This document shows positions 1 to 8,821 of a DNA stretch of 64,000 nt, piece after piece. The notes below the pieces were generated by a model. That model was not told the origin of the DNA, ran no database searches, and saw nothing but the letters and a program-made list of their open reading frames with translations. Numbering within the stretch: the stretch's first letter is position 1; every line of letters starts with the position of its first letter. This DNA is from Allolucifera butyrica (GTDB taxonomy: Bacteria; Bacillota; Negativicutes; Sporomusales; UPPP01), in the NCBI RefSeq assembly GCF_900476375.1, contig NZ_UPPP01000127.1, positions 102,451-166,450 on the forward strand. The letters are read 5' to 3'. The position numbers were made by a program, and so were the translations under genes.

Positions 1-1
1 C

Positions 2-223
2 AAAGACGGCTCTCCTAAAATTTTAAAAAAATGCAATTTACCGCTTACCGGTAAAGGGGTTGTTGATTTAATCGTTACCGAACTCGGCGTTTTTCGCGTG
101 ACCCGGGAGGGGCTTGTTCTGGAAGAAATTGCTCCCGGGGTTACTATTAAAACGGTGTTAGACAAAACAGAACCTGATTTGATTATTAGCGACAATTTAA
201 TACCCATGCAAAATATTTTATAA
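2..223 (+). CDS. 3-oxoacid/acetoacetate CoA-transferase subunit B, C-terminal part
   Basis: The window opens inside this gene; 73 C-terminal residues are visible, starting KDGSPKILKKCNLPLTGKG and ending in TAA. The stretch VDLIVTELGVFRV followed by GLVLEEIAPGVT is characteristic of the small (beta) subunit of the AtoDA/ScoAB/CtfAB CoA-transferases, which move CoA between acetoacetate or other short acids and an acyl-CoA donor. The thiolase gene follows after 17 bases, so the two are very probably one operon for acetoacetyl-CoA metabolism. The catalytic glutamate would lie upstream of the window, so the exact substrate class cannot be judged. Confidence 0.85.
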   Translation, partial: KDGSPKILKKCNLPLTGKGVVDLIVTELGVFRVTREGLVLEEIAPGVTIKTVLDKTEPDLIISDNLIPMQNIL

Positions 224-240
224 ATCATTGGAGGTTCGAA

Positions 241-1425
241 ATGAGAGAAGTAGTTATAGCAAGCGCAGTACGTACTGCAATCGGTAGGTTTAACGGTGCA
301 TTGGCGCCTTTTTCCGCAGTTGATTTGGGGGCGGCGGTAATCAAAGAAGCGATATCCCGAGCCGGGATTAAAGGGGAAAATGTTAACGAAGTCATTTTCG
401 GCACGGTTTTGCAAGCCGGACAAGGACCCAATCCGGCCCGGCAGTCGGCAATTAAGGCAGGAGTACCTGTCAAAGTACCGTCATTTACTGTTAATAAATT
501 GTGCGGTTCAGGACTAAAGACGGTTAACCTTGCAGCGCAGGCGATTAGAGCGGGAGATGCCGATATTATTGTCGCCGGTGGTATGGAAAGTATGACCAAT
601 GCTCCCTACCTTCTGGAAAGCAAAGCCCGGTGGGGCTATCGTATGGGGCATAGTAAAGTACTTGACACATTGCTGCATGATGGATTATGGTGCCCATTCG
701 GCGACTGTCACATGGGTATGACCGCCGAAAATATTGCGGCAAAATATGGAATAACACGTGAAGAACAGGATCAGCTGGCTTTTGAATCACAGACAAAAGC
801 TGTTAAAGCAATTGCAACCGGTGCTTTCAAGCAAGAAATTCTGCCGCTTAGCATAAAAACTAAAAATGGCGAAAAAATTGTTGATACCGACGAGCATCCC
901 CGCGCCGATACTACCTTGACGGAATTAGCCAAACTGAAGCCTGCCTTCAAGCAAGGCGGAACGGTTACTGCCGGTAACTCTTCCGGCATCAATGACGCTG
1001 CCGCTGCTTTGATTTTAATGTCGGCCGAAAAAGCGAAAGAACTTGGCGTTAAACCAATGGCTCGCATTCGTGCTTATGCCTCCGGGGGAGTTGACCCCAA
1101 TATTATGGGGATGGGACCGGTGCCGGCCACGCGTGAGGCATTAGTCAAAGCCGGGCTTTCTATAAACGATATGGATCTGATTGAGGCAAATGAAGCCTTT
1201 GCGGCACAATTTCTGGCAGTAGGCAGGGAACTCGGGTTTAGCAAGGAAAAAGTAAATATCCATGGCGGGGCTGTTGCGCTGGGTCATCCCGTAGGCGCCA
1301 GCGGCGCGCGGATTCTGGTAACACTGCTGTACACCATGAAACAAAGAAAAGCCCAGCTCGGTTTGGCTACTTTATGTATCGGCGGCGGCCAAGGCGTCGC
1401 AACGATTGTTGAATCACTTACATAG
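241..1425 (+). CDS. atoB: acetyl-CoA acetyltransferase (thiolase)
   Basis: 394 residues, the normal length of a biosynthetic/degradative thiolase, condensing two acetyl-CoA to acetoacetyl-CoA or the reverse. Visible motifs are the nucleophile region NKLCGSGLKTVNLA (acyl-accepting Cys near residue 88), GGMESMTNAPYLL, NEAFAAQFLAVGREL, the HGGAVALGHPVGASGAR histidine motif, and the C-terminal CIGGGQGVA carrying the second catalytic Cys. The ATG is preceded by GGAGG at a good distance. Its position directly behind a CoA-transferase subunit suggests acetoacetate or butyrate/acetone-type metabolism; direction cannot be told from sequence. Confidence 0.95.
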   Translation: MREVVIASAVRTAIGRFNGALAPFSAVDLGAAVIKEAISRAGIKGENVNEVIFGTVLQAGQGPNPARQSAIKAGVPVKVPSFTVNKLCGSGLKTVNLAAQAIRAGDADIIVAGGMESMTNAPYLLESKARWGYRMGHSKVLDTLLHDGLWCPFGDCHMGMTAENIAAKYGITREEQDQLAFESQTKAVKAIATGAFKQEILPLSIKTKNGEKIVDTDEHPRADTTLTELAKLKPAFKQGGTVTAGNSSGINDAAAALILMSAEKAKELGVKPMARIRAYASGGVDPNIMGMGPVPATREALVKAGLSINDMDLIEANEAFAAQFLAVGRELGFSKEKVNIHGGAVALGHPVGASGARILVTLLYTMKQRKAQLGLATLCIGGGQGVATIVESLT

Positions 1426-1430
1426 ACCGG

Positions 1431-1515
1431 GGGACGGTTCTGTCGTCTGACCTTGTAATATCCTATTTAGTTAGTAATCGCACTATTTTTCTTGTTGAGA
1501 CAAAATAACCGTCCC
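1431..1515. repeat. REP-like hairpin element, GGGACGGTT type
   Basis: The thiolase-aldehyde dehydrogenase gap starts with GGGACGGTTCTGTCGTCT and ends with an approximate reverse complement, GAGACAAAATAACCGTCCC. The pair frames an AT-rich middle of about 45 bases. The ends resemble the other GGGGACGG elements of this window (9.3, 14.45 and 29.2 kb) but the inner sequence differs, so this is a related subtype. Confidence 0.6.
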
Positions 1516-1551
1516 TTTGTCCTTGTCTGTTAAAAACAGGAGGGAAAACTT

Positions 1552-2892
1552 ATGAAACAGTTAGAACCGTTAGGAATATTTGAAACAGCAACAGAAGCGT
1601 GCGCAGCAGCTACGGCTGCCCAAAAGGAGCTAGTGCTCAAATATACACTGGAAGACAGAAATCGTTTTATAGCCAGTATCCGTAAGAATATTATAGCGAA
1701 CACAGAAATGCTTTCTCAGATGGAACTTGATGAGACAGGTTATGGCCGAGTTGAAGATAAAATAGCAAAAAATACAGGTGTAGCTATGCTATCTCAAGGT
1801 ACAGAGGCGATTCCACAAAACATGTATGCTTCTGATAAGGGACTTACAGTAGAATATTATGCGCCATTTGGCGTTGTAGGTGCTGTAACACCGGTAACAA
1901 ATCCTGCCGCTACAGTTACAGGAAATGGTATTGCGAATGTTGCAGCCGGAAATGCAGTTGTTTTTAACGCTCATCCTGCGGCTAAGAAAACTTCAGCCAT
2001 GACAGCACATTTAGTAAACAAAGCCATTACGGAAGCAGGTGGACCTGTTAATTTGCTTACTATGCTGGCTGAGCCCAGTTTAGATTCACTGGATGAAATC
2101 ATGGCATATCCGTCAGTGAACTTATTAGTAGGAACAGGTGGACCTGCAATGGTTAAGACGCTGATGAGATCAGGTAAGAAGGTTATTGCGGCCGGTGCGG
2201 GTAATCCGCCATCAATCGTTGATGAAACGGTAGATTTAGTAAAAGCGGCAGCGGGAATCTACCGGTCATCCTCTTTTGATAATAATCTGCTTTGCATAGC
2301 AGAAAAAGAAATATTTGTAGTAGATGATATATTTGATAACTTTATGAAAGAGTTAGAAGCGGTAGGTGCTTATCGCGCAAGTGAAGAAGAAGGGAAAAAG
2401 TTAACGAGTATTTGTGTTGTAAAATCAGCAAATGGTAACTATACTGCGAATAAAAAATATGTTGGTAAGCACGCCAATGTGATCTTAAAGGCAGCAGGTA
2501 TTAAGATTGATAGCGATCCTAGGATCGCTGTTTTTGAAGCACAGAACGATGATCCTTTAGTTCATACAGAGCAGCTGATGCCTATTATCCCTATTGTACG
2601 TTGCAAAGACTTCCAGGCAGCAATGGAAAGAGCCGTTGCTGCAGAGCATGATTGTAAGCATTCCGCTTCGATTTGGTCAAATGATATCAACAGAGTAACT
2701 GCTTTTGGAAAAGTTATAAATACAACTATTTTTGTTCAAAATGGTGGAACAATGTCAGCATTTGGTATCGGCGGCACTGGAACAAATGCACCTACTATTG
2801 CGACGCCCACCGGAGAAGGGGTAACAGGACCACAGTCCTTTGTAAGAAGAAGAAGATTCTGTATGGCAGGTGGTGGAAATTATCTTCTGTAA
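1552..2892 (+). CDS. CoA-acylating aldehyde dehydrogenase (EutE/PduP/Bld-like)
   Basis: 446 residues of the aldehyde dehydrogenase superfamily, acylating branch: NAD(P)H-dependent interconversion of an acyl-CoA and its aldehyde. Family signs are the N-terminal ELDETGYGRVEDKIAKN, VTPVTNPAATV, the catalytic cysteine segment SSSFDNNLLCIAEKEIFVV (relatives usually have FDNNLPCIAEKE, so Pro is replaced by Leu beside the Cys), and a basic C-terminal SFVRRRRFCMAGG as in ethanolamine/propanediol enzymes. No N-terminal microcompartment targeting helix is obvious and no shell genes are nearby. Start supported by AGGAGGG. The neighbouring thiolase suggests butanal/acetaldehyde formation in fermentation; substrate is inferred. 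Confidence 0.88.
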   Translation: MKQLEPLGIFETATEACAAATAAQKELVLKYTLEDRNRFIASIRKNIIANTEMLSQMELDETGYGRVEDKIAKNTGVAMLSQGTEAIPQNMYASDKGLTVEYYAPFGVVGAVTPVTNPAATVTGNGIANVAAGNAVVFNAHPAAKKTSAMTAHLVNKAITEAGGPVNLLTMLAEPSLDSLDEIMAYPSVNLLVGTGGPAMVKTLMRSGKKVIAAGAGNPPSIVDETVDLVKAAAGIYRSSSFDNNLLCIAEKEIFVVDDIFDNFMKELEAVGAYRASEEEGKKLTSICVVKSANGNYTANKKYVGKHANVILKAAGIKIDSDPRIAVFEAQNDDPLVHTEQLMPIIPIVRCKDFQAAMERAVAAEHDCKHSASIWSNDINRVTAFGKVINTTIFVQNGGTMSAFGIGGTGTNAPTIATPTGEGVTGPQSFVRRRRFCMAGGGNYLL

Positions 2893-2963
2893 CAGAAAAA
2901 ATAATGATTTTGAGTGTACGCCTTCGAAATATTGTCGCCATAAAATGGTGCGGAATGTGGGAG

Positions 2964-3566
2964 CTATTTCGGCAAATTTACCATATTGTCAAGATATAAA
3001 GAACGGAGAATTCCCTCGCAGGTTAAAAGGCTTATCATTTCGGCCATATAAAACGGACTGTATTTCATGTTATCTTCCAGCCATTTAAAAGTAATGCCCA
3101 TATGAGCGGAAATAAGATATTGGATTAGGCAATCTTTGGGGATAGGCAGTCTGGTCTCATCAATGTCACTAAAAATTTCAGCATACGTTATCCTGGCACT
3201 GTCTTCCATTTTTTTACGAAAACAGGACAAGCCATGGTTGCTCAGCATAACCCGGAAAAAATTTGCATTTTGAGCTATATACAGAAAGTGCTTGACATAA
3301 TATTTGTATCTGTCCTTTTCATGAAAACCGGATTTTGAGGGTTTTTCAGGCATGGTTTCGCTCCGCAAACGGGAAAACATATCTTCTATAATTTTGTCAA
3401 GAAATTGCTGTTTATCCTCGTACAAAGAATAGAAAGTACTTCTGGCAATTTCCGCTTCATCAACGAGGTTCTGAATGGTGATGGATTGGATATCTTGATT
3501 TTCCATCAGCCTGACAAGCGCTTGGACAAGATATGTATTGCTTCTGTCTTTTCTTCGGTCGGCCAT
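2964..3566 (-). CDS. TetR family transcriptional regulator
   Basis: 200 residues. The N-terminal helix-turn-helix covers about residues 8-55, with SITIQNLVDEAEIARSTFYSLYEDKQQFLDKII typical of TetR proteins; the remainder is an all-helical ligand-binding part of the kind found in YfiR/DhaS-like regulators. It is transcribed towards the aldehyde dehydrogenase gene and its own promoter faces away from it, abutting the amidohydrolase gene (same strand) 65 bases upstream. Which neighbour it controls is not decidable; the amidohydrolase/TetR pair is the simplest guess. Confidence 0.88.
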   Translation of the reverse strand: MADRRKDRSNTYLVQALVRLMENQDIQSITIQNLVDEAEIARSTFYSLYEDKQQFLDKIIEDMFSRLRSETMPEKPSKSGFHEKDRYKYYVKHFLYIAQNANFFRVMLSNHGLSCFRKKMEDSARITYAEIFSDIDETRLPIPKDCLIQYLISAHMGITFKWLEDNMKYSPFYMAEMISLLTCEGILRSLYLDNMVNLPK

Positions 3567-3631
3567 AGCTACAAGTCACCCCGCCAGAAAAACGATTGAT
3601 TTAGCTTAATTATAACATAGAGCGCTTCTAT

Positions 3632-4687
3632 CTAAATATTTTTCAGATTTAGAAGATCAATAGCGTTTTGCCGGCCAATTTTTACCCGCTCTGTGTAACT
3701 TAGCGGAACATTGTCAAACCAAGTAGCCGCTTCATCAAGACTTTCGTAGGGAGTGTCAGAGGAGAACATTACTTTATTATTGTCACATTCTAAAAGGGTA
3801 TTCAAAAAAGCGCGGGTGTGGAAGTGTCCGCTGGTCGTTATCCAAACATTATTTTCAAAGTAGTCGGTCAACGGCTTCTTATGAGAACCGCATGGTTTTT
3901 GGTTGTTAAGACGGTGCTGAAGGCGGGAAAGTCCAAAAGGAAGGCCCTCACCCAAATGTCCTAATATTAGCTTGGCCGTAGGCAATTCATCAAAAATGCC
4001 GCTGCATAAGATGCGTATGGCATGCAGCGAGGTTTCGGCACCAAAGCCCCAAGCTGAGCCCAGCAGGCCCGGATAGCCTTCGTAAGCTCTCTGCTGGCTG
4101 GGAGCCGGGTCACGGGGATGCAGATATAACGGAACATTCAATTCGGCCATCTTTTTCCAAAAACAAAAATTCTGCGGTTCATCCAGGTATTCGACATTAT
4201 TTTTGTCGTCTTTCATTGTATAACCATTGATAAGAGCTCCCACAAAGCCTAGTTCTTTTACACAGAACTCAAGTTCTTTGCAAGCTGACGCAGGATCCTG
4301 CATGGCTACAGCGGCAAAAGCATTAAAACGTTTGGGGTATTTTTGTACATAGTTTTCATAAACCCAAAGGTTCATGTTGTGAGCTATTTTGACTGCTTCC
4401 TTGGTATTAAGAACTTCCTGCACCCCTGGTTGGGTCAAAGACATAATAAACATTTCGACGCCGTTTCTTTCCATGTCGCTAATACGCCGTTCAGCAGAAT
4501 GTAAGCGGGCTTTCACTGCCTCAAAATAATCTTCTTTATCGCGGGTTGTTTCATTCTGCGGATCACCGGTGGCATCCCAGTCAGGAGATTCATAATGCTC
4601 TTCCAAAGCAATTTTGCCATACATAATTTCCTGGCCGTAGGGTGCGACATAATCTTGTACATAGTCTTTTCTAAATTTAAAATCCAT
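3632..4687 (-). CDS. amidohydrolase-2 family decarboxylase (gamma-resorcylate decarboxylase-like)
   Basis: 351 residues. The metal/catalytic signatures of the ACMSD/resorcylate decarboxylase group are in order: KIALEEHYESP near the start (Glu and His ligands), YLHPRDPAP, GHLGEGLPFGLSRLQHRL and FSSDTPYESLDEA (the Asp ligand). Such enzymes reversibly remove CO2 from 2,6-/2,3-dihydroxybenzoates through a bound divalent metal. About 20 extra N-terminal residues precede the usual start, but the ATG has AGGAGGG at the right distance and is kept. The TetR gene follows downstream. Aromatic substrate identity is inference from family; other amidohydrolase-2 activities are possible. Confidence 0.8.
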   Translation of the reverse strand: MDFKFRKDYVQDYVAPYGQEIMYGKIALEEHYESPDWDATGDPQNETTRDKEDYFEAVKARLHSAERRISDMERNGVEMFIMSLTQPGVQEVLNTKEAVKIAHNMNLWVYENYVQKYPKRFNAFAAVAMQDPASACKELEFCVKELGFVGALINGYTMKDDKNNVEYLDEPQNFCFWKKMAELNVPLYLHPRDPAPSQQRAYEGYPGLLGSAWGFGAETSLHAIRILCSGIFDELPTAKLILGHLGEGLPFGLSRLQHRLNNQKPCGSHKKPLTDYFENNVWITTSGHFHTRAFLNTLLECDNNKVMFSSDTPYESLDEAATWFDNVPLSYTERVKIGRQNAIDLLNLKNI

Positions 4688-4776
4688 AAATTTACCCTCC
4701 TATGCTAAAAAAAGATATGGTTAATGTAACTCTTTTAAGTATAGGAGGGTTTCCAATATTTGTGAATCATCAATGA

Positions 4777-4791
4777 CAGACATATTGTCTG
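4777..4791. promoter_or_regulatory. CAGACA-tat-TGTCTG inverted repeat upstream of amidohydrolase
   Basis: A perfect 6-bp inverted repeat with 3-base centre lies about 90 bases upstream of the amidohydrolase start codon. It has the form of a small dyad operator, for example for the adjacent TetR protein. No independent support. Confidence 0.35.
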
Positions 4792-4870
4792 CTAAAAGAC
4801 ATTCTGCTTGTTTTTGCCTGGAAATTAGAAGATTTCATACGATGTAAGCATTTTTGTCCTGCCTTTTTAA

Positions 4871-5353
4871 TTAGCCTCGAATGTTTAAATGAATTTTGGG
4901 AATGATCGCGTTGACTTCTTGCTTATACTGTATATACGCTTCCCCAAATTGCTCAATGAGATGCTGTTCTTCCTTCTTAATAAAGTATCTAAAAGCAAGA
5001 TACATAAAAAACGGGGTTGTAAGAACAAGCCAGGAATTAGATAATAAGCAAAAGCCGGGAACTAAAATAACAATGAAGTCTGCGTAGAGCGGGTGGCGGC
5101 AGAATGCGTAGAATCCATCCCGATAGAGGTAATCTAACTTATACATCGTAAATATTGTACGAACAGCTATGAACCAAATCACGAATCCGGTGATAATTAA
5201 TATTCCGCTTAGAAAATGGAGTATGGAGAATTCTTCAGAGATAATAGTAAGGTTATGGATGATTTTATCTATATATAACATGAGAACAAGATAGATTAGA
5301 GTGCTAATGGCAATTTGGGGACCGACTCCCCAGATAGAATCCTTTTTTGGCAT
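4871..5353 (-). CDS. isoprenylcysteine methyltransferase-family membrane protein
   Basis: About 160 residues with four to five hydrophobic segments. The sequence YRDGFYAFCRHPLYADFIVILVPG and the later FIKKEEQHLIEQFGEAYIQY are the hallmark of the ICMT/PEMT phospholipid-methyltransferase fold (RHPxY and E-x2-L-x3-FG-x2-Y). The ATG at 5353 is preferred over the in-frame GTG nine bases upstream because GGGGGTGA sits directly in front of it. In bacteria, members are S-adenosylmethionine-dependent membrane methyltransferases of mostly unknown substrate. It stands alone between two gaps. Confidence 0.8.
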   Translation of the reverse strand: MPKKDSIWGVGPQIAISTLIYLVLMLYIDKIIHNLTIISEEFSILHFLSGILIITGFVIWFIAVRTIFTMYKLDYLYRDGFYAFCRHPLYADFIVILVPGFCLLSNSWLVLTTPFFMYLAFRYFIKKEEQHLIEQFGEAYIQYKQEVNAIIPKIHLNIRG

Positions 5354-5422
5354 GAGATTCACCCCCGAATTTTAGTATTATTAGCTGTATACTACGCTAA
5401 AATAATTTTTTCCTGTAATGAA

Positions 5423-5456
5423 AATAACCTTTGTCAATGATTTGGCAAAGGCTATT
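5423..5456 (-). terminator. terminator of the MFS exporter gene
   Basis: An 11-bp stem with one G-U pair (AATAGCCTTTG on the minus strand) followed by a T-rich run lies directly behind the stop codon of the minus-strand MFS gene. Confidence 0.65.
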
Positions 5457-5467
5457 GATGTTTGTTC

Positions 5468-6682
5468 TTATTCTGTTTTGGCTAATTTAAAATAACTAAT
5501 GTGGGCTGATAAATTGGCAATGGTTATTACGATTGCCATGGGGATTGCTGTTGTTCCGTTGCCCAAACCCACAAGAGGAGACGCCAGGGCTCCGAAAATA
5601 AAGGATACGACACCAAGTAAGCCGGATGCGCTGCCGGCTAAGTGCGGCTGGCGCCGAATAGCAAGCGAAAAGCTGGCTGTTGTAGTGATTCCAATACACG
5701 ATACGATGATAAATAGCGGTATCAAGATGAAAAAGATGGGTGCCTTAATTAGGCTCATTGCCAGTAAAAGCATACTGCATAGGAATGCCAGGGTGAGTCC
5801 GAAAACAAGTATTTGTTTTTCGGTAAACTTACCTGTAAAATATCCTGTTAATTGGGCAAATAGCATAATTCCAAATCCATTAACTGCAAAGCAAAAGCTA
5901 AAAGTTGCCGCCGATAAGCCATAAATTGTCTGCAGGACAAAGGGGGAGCCGGCAATATAGGCAAACAGGCCGGCGATAATAAAACCCTGTACTAGCGTGT
6001 ACCCGACAAAACTCTTATCGTCAAAGAGCTGGTGAAACATAGTGAAGGTTGCATTCAAACTTCCCGCCGTGCGGCGTTCTTCGGGCAAACTTTCTTTCAT
6101 GCCCAAAATCACTGCCAGAGTTAATATTATACTAAATAAACCTAGCAAAGAGAAAATTCCCTGCCAGTTGCTTAACGCAAGAATTTGGCCGCCGATCACC
6201 GGTGAAAAAATAGGCGCAATTCCATTAATCAGCATTAATAATGAAAAAAACTTTGTTAATTCTGGCCCGGAATATAGGTCACACGCGATCGCCCTGGATA
6301 ATACGATTCCGCCGGAACCCGCAAGTCCCTGGACGAAGCGAAAAATAATAAGTTCCCAAATGGAAGAGGCCAAGGAACACAGGAAAGAGACAATAATAAA
6401 AACGAGTAAAGATATTACCAATGGCCTCTTTCTACCGTTAATATCGCTATTCGGCCCAATAAAAATTTGCCCGATTGCGATACCTAAAAGTGTTGCCGTC
6501 AAACTGAATTGTACTAACGATGCACTTGCATTCAAGTTAATTGCAATTTGCGGCAATGCCGGTAAATATAAATCCGTGCATAGTGGCCCCATCCCGGCCA
6601 GACAGCCTAAAATGGCCGCTATCCATAAACGGTTGCGAGCCATAATGGCTGGTGCTGTAACCCCTTGATTTATAGAATTCAT
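5468..6682 (-). CDS. Bcr/CflA family multidrug efflux MFS transporter
   Basis: 404 residues with about 12 membrane segments. LGCLAGMGPLCTDLYLPALPQIA at the start, GPNSDINGRKRPLVISLLVF (loop 2-3 motif A) and RFVQGLAGSGGIVLSRAIACDLYSG are typical of the drug:H+ antiporter group containing Bcr and CmlA. Start moved to ATG 6682 because GAGGTGAATTTT precedes it. The MarR gene lies 80 bases upstream on the same strand, and a large dyad sits between them, so repression by that MarR protein with release by a toxic ligand is likely. Substrate unknown. Confidence 0.88.
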   Translation of the reverse strand: MNSINQGVTAPAIMARNRLWIAAILGCLAGMGPLCTDLYLPALPQIAINLNASASLVQFSLTATLLGIAIGQIFIGPNSDINGRKRPLVISLLVFIIVSFLCSLASSIWELIIFRFVQGLAGSGGIVLSRAIACDLYSGPELTKFFSLLMLINGIAPIFSPVIGGQILALSNWQGIFSLLGLFSIILTLAVILGMKESLPEERRTAGSLNATFTMFHQLFDDKSFVGYTLVQGFIIAGLFAYIAGSPFVLQTIYGLSAATFSFCFAVNGFGIMLFAQLTGYFTGKFTEKQILVFGLTLAFLCSMLLLAMSLIKAPIFFILIPLFIIVSCIGITTTASFSLAIRRQPHLAGSASGLLGVVSFIFGALASPLVGLGNGTTAIPMAIVITIANLSAHISYFKLAKTE

Positions 6683-6733
6683 AAAATTCACCTCAGATAC
6701 GGTTTCTATAGTACAAAATGATTATAACACGAA

Positions 6734-6761
6734 ATTTATTTAGTTTGGAAACTAAATAAAT
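6734..6761. promoter_or_regulatory. 13-bp-arm palindrome, probable MarR operator for the exporter
   Basis: ATTTATTTAGTTT and its exact reverse complement are separated by only two bases. The dyad lies between the MarR stop codon and the exporter start; a TATAAT on the minus strand is at 6721-6726, so the dyad would cover the -35 region of the exporter promoter. This is a classic arrangement for repression. Confidence 0.7.
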
Positions 6762-6771
6762 AGGCAAAATT

Positions 6772-7197
6772 TTAGACTATTTTGTTTTTCAGTAATTTTA
6801 ACATGCAGATAAGGTCTTTACGCTCATTATCAGATAGGGTGCTTAGTAAATAGGCCTCGGTTTTTTCTCTGATTTCATGTAAGTTTTCTTCCTTTTTCCT
6901 TCCCGCATCAGTTAAATAAATTCGCCTGCTGCGGGCGTCTTCCTGACAAGTTTCCCTTTTTACCAGGCCCTTTTCTACTAAAACGTCAATTAATTTTGTA
7001 AGAGAAGAAGCTTTGATTAGCAAATCTTGCTGAAGTTCAGACTGGGTCATGCCATCATTTTGATATAGAAGATAAATTACCCTCGCATGGGAGATGGATA
7101 AGTCTTCGTTTAATAAATTCTTATTATATAGCTGCTCTAATAAATGGGAAATCTGCTGGATTAAATAACCTACATGATTTTCAATATTGATCTTCAT
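6772..7197 (-). CDS. MarR family transcriptional regulator
   Basis: 141 residues with the winged-helix core LSISHARVIYLLYQNDGMTQSELQ, LLIKASSLTKLIDVLVEKGLVKR and the wing ETCQEDARSRRIYLTDAGRK (DxRxxxxxLT motif). Dimerising helices flank it. GAGGTGATGCC precedes the ATG. Position upstream of a drug exporter with a perfect dyad between them points to local control of efflux. Confidence 0.92.
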   Translation of the reverse strand: MKINIENHVGYLIQQISHLLEQLYNKNLLNEDLSISHARVIYLLYQNDGMTQSELQQDLLIKASSLTKLIDVLVEKGLVKRETCQEDARSRRIYLTDAGRKKEENLHEIREKTEAYLLSTLSDNERKDLICMLKLLKNKIV

Positions 7198-7441
7198 GGC
7201 ATCACCTCATCAATCGATTTTCATTATATTTTATTTATGACAAAAGTTCAATCGGGCGACATCATTTCGGAAACACGAGGTTTAAAAGCTGTCCACCAAT
7301 ACTTATACAGGTGGCACACTTTGCAATTGAAATTGTGAATACTTTCGCGGTCATTTTTTGTTTTGGTGAAGCATAAAAATGCTGATGGTGAATGTTTTTT
7401 TCGGTCTTGAAACATAGAAAAATTGAAAGGTAGTGAAATCA

Positions 7442-8539
7442 ATGTCTAATCCCGTATTTACCTCTGGTGTTATCGTGACAGGTTCCTCTTCAATAACCTT
7501 TTGGTTCAAACCCGGCGGCTGGAGCGCCGATTACGTAATTGTACATTATTCGATTACTGGTGAGGCGCAGCAAAATGTCTATACCAGCTATAATGCCAAT
7601 ACTGCCCAATGGGAATATAATGTTTCCAACCTAGTCGCCGGCACAAACATTACCTATAGTTTTACTTATAATACTAACGGTGTACAGTATGACAGCGATA
7701 CGGTAACATTTACGTTCGGCGGCGGCTCTTCCGGATATATGTATAATACATTAGTCTGGTCCGATGAATTCCAGGGCTCTTCGTTAAACCGCAGCAACTG
7801 GAACTATCAACTGGGAAATGGCTATAATAACGGCGCCGGTGGCTTTGATGGATGGGGAAATGGCGAATGGGAGTGGTATCGCCAATCCAACGTTTCCGTA
7901 AGCAACGATAATTTAGTGATTACAGCAGAATATCTCAGTGATCCCTATGTATTTGCCTCACGCGACTGGTATCAGTTTTCCGGCAGAATCACAACGAAAG
8001 GATTGCAATCCTGGCAATATGCCAGAGTCGAAGCACGCATCAAATTACCGACTGTCAACGCAACTTGGCCGGCTTTCTGGCTGATGGGAGATTCTTGTGA
8101 TACCACGGTTAACGGAGCAGCAGGAGGCTACGATACGTTGCCAACCAACTGGCCCAGCTGCGGCGAGATTGACATTATGGAACATAAGAACTCGGATAGC
8201 CAAATATGCAGCAATCTGTTTTGGGATACACGGACCGGAACCTATCCTTATTCAAGTTCCAACGTTAGTGACAATCCGACTTGGACGACTGGCGTCGATG
8301 TATCTGGATATCACGTATACGGTATGGAATGGAACTCGACGACGATTAAATATTATTTGGACGGTAATTTAATCAAAACACAGGATATTTCCGCTTCCAA
8401 TCAGGAGGAATTCCGGAATCAGAAATGGTTTATTCTATTAAATTTGGCGATAAGCGGAACATTTACCGGTCCGGCAACACCCAATATAGCTGATTTTCCA
8501 TGTAGTATGTACGTAGATTATGTCAGAGTTTATCAATAA
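7442..8539 (+). CDS. GH16 beta-glucanase with N-terminal carbohydrate-binding domain, no signal peptide
   Basis: 365 residues. Residues 1 to about 95 form a beta-rich domain (FTSGVIVTGSSSITFWFKPG...) resembling the CBM56-type beta-1,3-glucan-binding module. The catalytic GH16 domain follows with LVWSDEFQGSSLNRSNWNY, WPAFWLMG and the nucleophile/acid motif GEIDIMEH. ATG 7442 is chosen because GAAAGG lies 11 bases upstream, while the GTG at 7433 is almost on top of it. No hydrophobic signal segment exists with either start, which is unusual for an enzyme acting on extracellular polysaccharide; release by lysis or another route would be needed. Alternative: laminarinase versus lichenase cannot be told apart. 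Confidence 0.88.
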   Translation: MSNPVFTSGVIVTGSSSITFWFKPGGWSADYVIVHYSITGEAQQNVYTSYNANTAQWEYNVSNLVAGTNITYSFTYNTNGVQYDSDTVTFTFGGGSSGYMYNTLVWSDEFQGSSLNRSNWNYQLGNGYNNGAGGFDGWGNGEWEWYRQSNVSVSNDNLVITAEYLSDPYVFASRDWYQFSGRITTKGLQSWQYARVEARIKLPTVNATWPAFWLMGDSCDTTVNGAAGGYDTLPTNWPSCGEIDIMEHKNSDSQICSNLFWDTRTGTYPYSSSNVSDNPTWTTGVDVSGYHVYGMEWNSTTIKYYLDGNLIKTQDISASNQEEFRNQKWFILLNLAISGTFTGPATPNIADFPCSMYVDYVRVYQ

Positions 8540-8609
8540 TTAGGGGAGTTTTCCTTCAGCTTCCTAATATGTTAATAGGTTCTCATTTCCTGAATGTTAT
8601 TATTTATAT

Positions 8610-8640
8610 AGTCCTCACGTTAGTGAGGGCTTACTTTTTG
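8610..8640 (+). terminator. terminator downstream of GH16 gene
   Basis: Stem AGTCCTCAC/GTGAGGGCT with a GTTA loop, followed by TACTTTTTG, about 70 bases after the stop. The rest of the gap to 8822 shows nothing I recognise. Confidence 0.7.
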
Positions 8641-8821
8641 TAAAAAATACCCGCTGACAGGCGGATATATTTAGGTTATAGTTCATATTATCCGGCATTC
8701 AGTACTTTTCTATGGCTTCTGTCATTGAATAGTAGATAGAAGATTTCCAAAATATAAAACCAAAATGGTAGATCGATGCATATCCTGTAAGTAGAATTTC
8801 TTACTCCGGGAAGTGGTCTAA

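Noticed and set aside
1552..2892. Bacterial microcompartment cargo (EutE/PduP)
   Set aside because: No shell-protein genes nearby and no clear N-terminal encapsulation helix.
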